A stretch of DNA of 64,000 nt, from NCBI RefSeq assembly GCF_042432805.1, contig NZ_JBHLWO010000002.1, positions 1,488,001 to 1,552,000 of the forward strand. Direction: 5' to 3'. The notes under the pieces are model-generated. The model worked only from the letters and a program-made list of their open reading frames with translations. It did no database searches and was not told where the DNA came from. Numbering within the stretch: the stretch's first letter is position 1; each line of letters opens with the position of its first letter. The translations under genes were made by a program, and so were the position numbers. The stretch is from Olivibacter oleidegradans. GTDB lineage: Bacteria; Bacteroidota; Bacteroidia; Sphingobacteriales; Sphingobacteriaceae. This document shows, one piece after another, positions 63,581 through 64,000 of the stretch.

Positions 63581-63668
63581 CGGAGAGTGAGAGATTCGAA
63601 CTCTCGATACCCTTTTGAGGTATACACACTTTCCAGGCGTGCTCCTTAAACCACTCGGACAACTCTCC
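63581..63668 (-). tRNA. tRNA-Ser(GGA)
   Basis: 88 bases read on the reverse strand. The acceptor stem is GGAGAGT with ACTCTCC and discriminator G; the anticodon stem-loop CACGC-CTGGAAA-GTGTG gives anticodon GGA, reading UCC and UCU. A long variable arm (TATACC...GGTAT) and T arm with GTTCGAATC are present, as required of serine tRNA. CCA is not encoded. A promoter lies 26 bases upstream and a terminator ten bases downstream. Confidence 0.96.
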
Positions 63669-63693
63669 GTTTATCCCTTACCTTGAAGGACTG

Positions 63694-63725
63694 CAAAAAT
63701 AGGAGTTTTGGCGTATTTGCCAAAA
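63694..63725 (-). promoter_or_regulatory. Promoter of tRNA-Ser
   Basis: Reverse-strand TTTTG (63725-63721), a 19-base spacer and TATTTTTG (63701-63694) match the Bacteroidota pattern; transcription would start about 20 bases before the mature tRNA end. Confidence 0.65.
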
Positions 63726-63897
63726 TAAAAATGTATTTTTCGGCTAATGTGAATTTGGTGACCGGGGCGAAAGGGTACTAAAAATGCTGTCCTATAAAAA
63801 ATGTACTAAATCTCATACATTTCAGCGTACTATCCCCCCTTATTGTATAGCCATCACCAACTTCTTGCTTATCTGCCCTTATTAGCGATCGGTTTAG
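63726..63897. other. Unannotated stretch beyond the tRNA promoter
   Basis: No protein-like frame, repeat or RNA structure recognised. No integrase gene or copy of the tRNA 3' end was noticed beside the tRNA, so an integrated element is not indicated. Confidence 0.5.
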
Positions 63898-64000
63898 TTA
63901 ATAAATGTTAAAGTTCGCTATTGCTAAGCTTTCTACATATTCCTTGGAATGTTTTTTGCCTAAGGGCACATAGAATCGCGGAAAGATTTTTAACAATCTA
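63898..64000 (-). CDS. Possible 3' end of a protein gene at the window edge
   Basis: A reverse frame enters from the right edge and runs 33 codons to TAA at 63900-63898, ending KYVESL-like as HSKEYVESLAIANFNIY after FPRFYVPLGKK. The mix of residues is plausible for a protein end, but the stretch is too short to recognise and could be chance. Confidence 0.3.
   Translation of the reverse strand, partial: RLLKIFPRFYVPLGKKHSKEYVESLAIANFNIY

Noticed and set aside
1..64000. CRISPR arrays, insertion sequences, prophage or other mobile elements
   Set aside because: No direct-repeat arrays, terminal inverted repeats with transposase frames, integrases or phage genes were seen.

Overview
The window looks like a stretch of ordinary chromosome from a Bacteroidota species, most likely family Sphingobacteriaceae (Sphingobacterium, Pedobacter or Olivibacter relatives); the genus cannot be fixed by eye. 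The grounds are an AT-rich sequence, promoter-like elements of the Bacteroidota form TTG-N(17-23)-TAnnTTTG, very few Shine-Dalgarno sequences, a type III glutamine synthetase, GLPGLI and TonB-type beta-barrel proteins, DUF4254, long Rho and NusB forms, and a LytS/LytTR pair. No phage, insertion sequence, CRISPR array or integrative element was seen.

Layout. 1-6 kb: 5' end of glnN, a CDF metal exporter, an aspartate aminotransferase, and a two-gene operon of a DUF1080 protein and a Tat-exported Gfo/Idh oxidoreductase (3-keto-glycoside type chemistry). 6-17 kb: a MacB/FtsX-type permease, queA, ispD, a tiny membrane protein, class II aldolase, accD, a 57-residue charged protein, a NifS-like cysteine desulfurase, glmM, a coupled PAP2 phosphatase/ZIP transporter pair, and MarR. 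17-23 kb: a leftward row of MBL exonuclease, coaE, ybbR, yajC, a DUF1573 lipoprotein, nusB and a Leu/Glu-type dehydrogenase. 23-33 kb: an ABC half-transporter, a TPR-like membrane protein, ung, Lrp/AsnC, the sufBCDSE iron-sulfur operon, and pyrF, which shares a divergent promoter region with rho. 33-44 kb: rho, pssA, folK, sppA, a PolX-like protein with a ruined polymerase site, DUF4254-GT9-SixA, an aldose-epimerase relative and an MscS channel. 44-57 kb: cardiolipin synthase, an outer-membrane barrel with a GLPGLI protein, M1 and M3 peptidases, an ECF sigma factor with two small companions, and an exported esterase plus SMP-30 lactonase. 57-64 kb: DUF1772, a 2H phosphoesterase, a broken VOC gene, a small wHTH-like protein with a near-perfect promoter, a REC-HPt protein, a LytTR/LytS pair, a PepSY-like exported protein and tRNA-Ser(GGA).

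Most of the content is housekeeping: Fe-S assembly, CoA, isoprenoid, queuosine, folate, phospholipid and cell-wall precursor synthesis, secretion and transcription termination. No wholly new system is evident. The observations most worth checking are the PolX-like protein with all three polymerase carboxylates replaced, the Cys-tailed CDF transporter with an altered transport site, the sigma/mini-membrane/ferredoxin-fold cassette, the kinase-less REC-HPt protein, the unannotated 57-residue gene, and the fresh VOC pseudogene.
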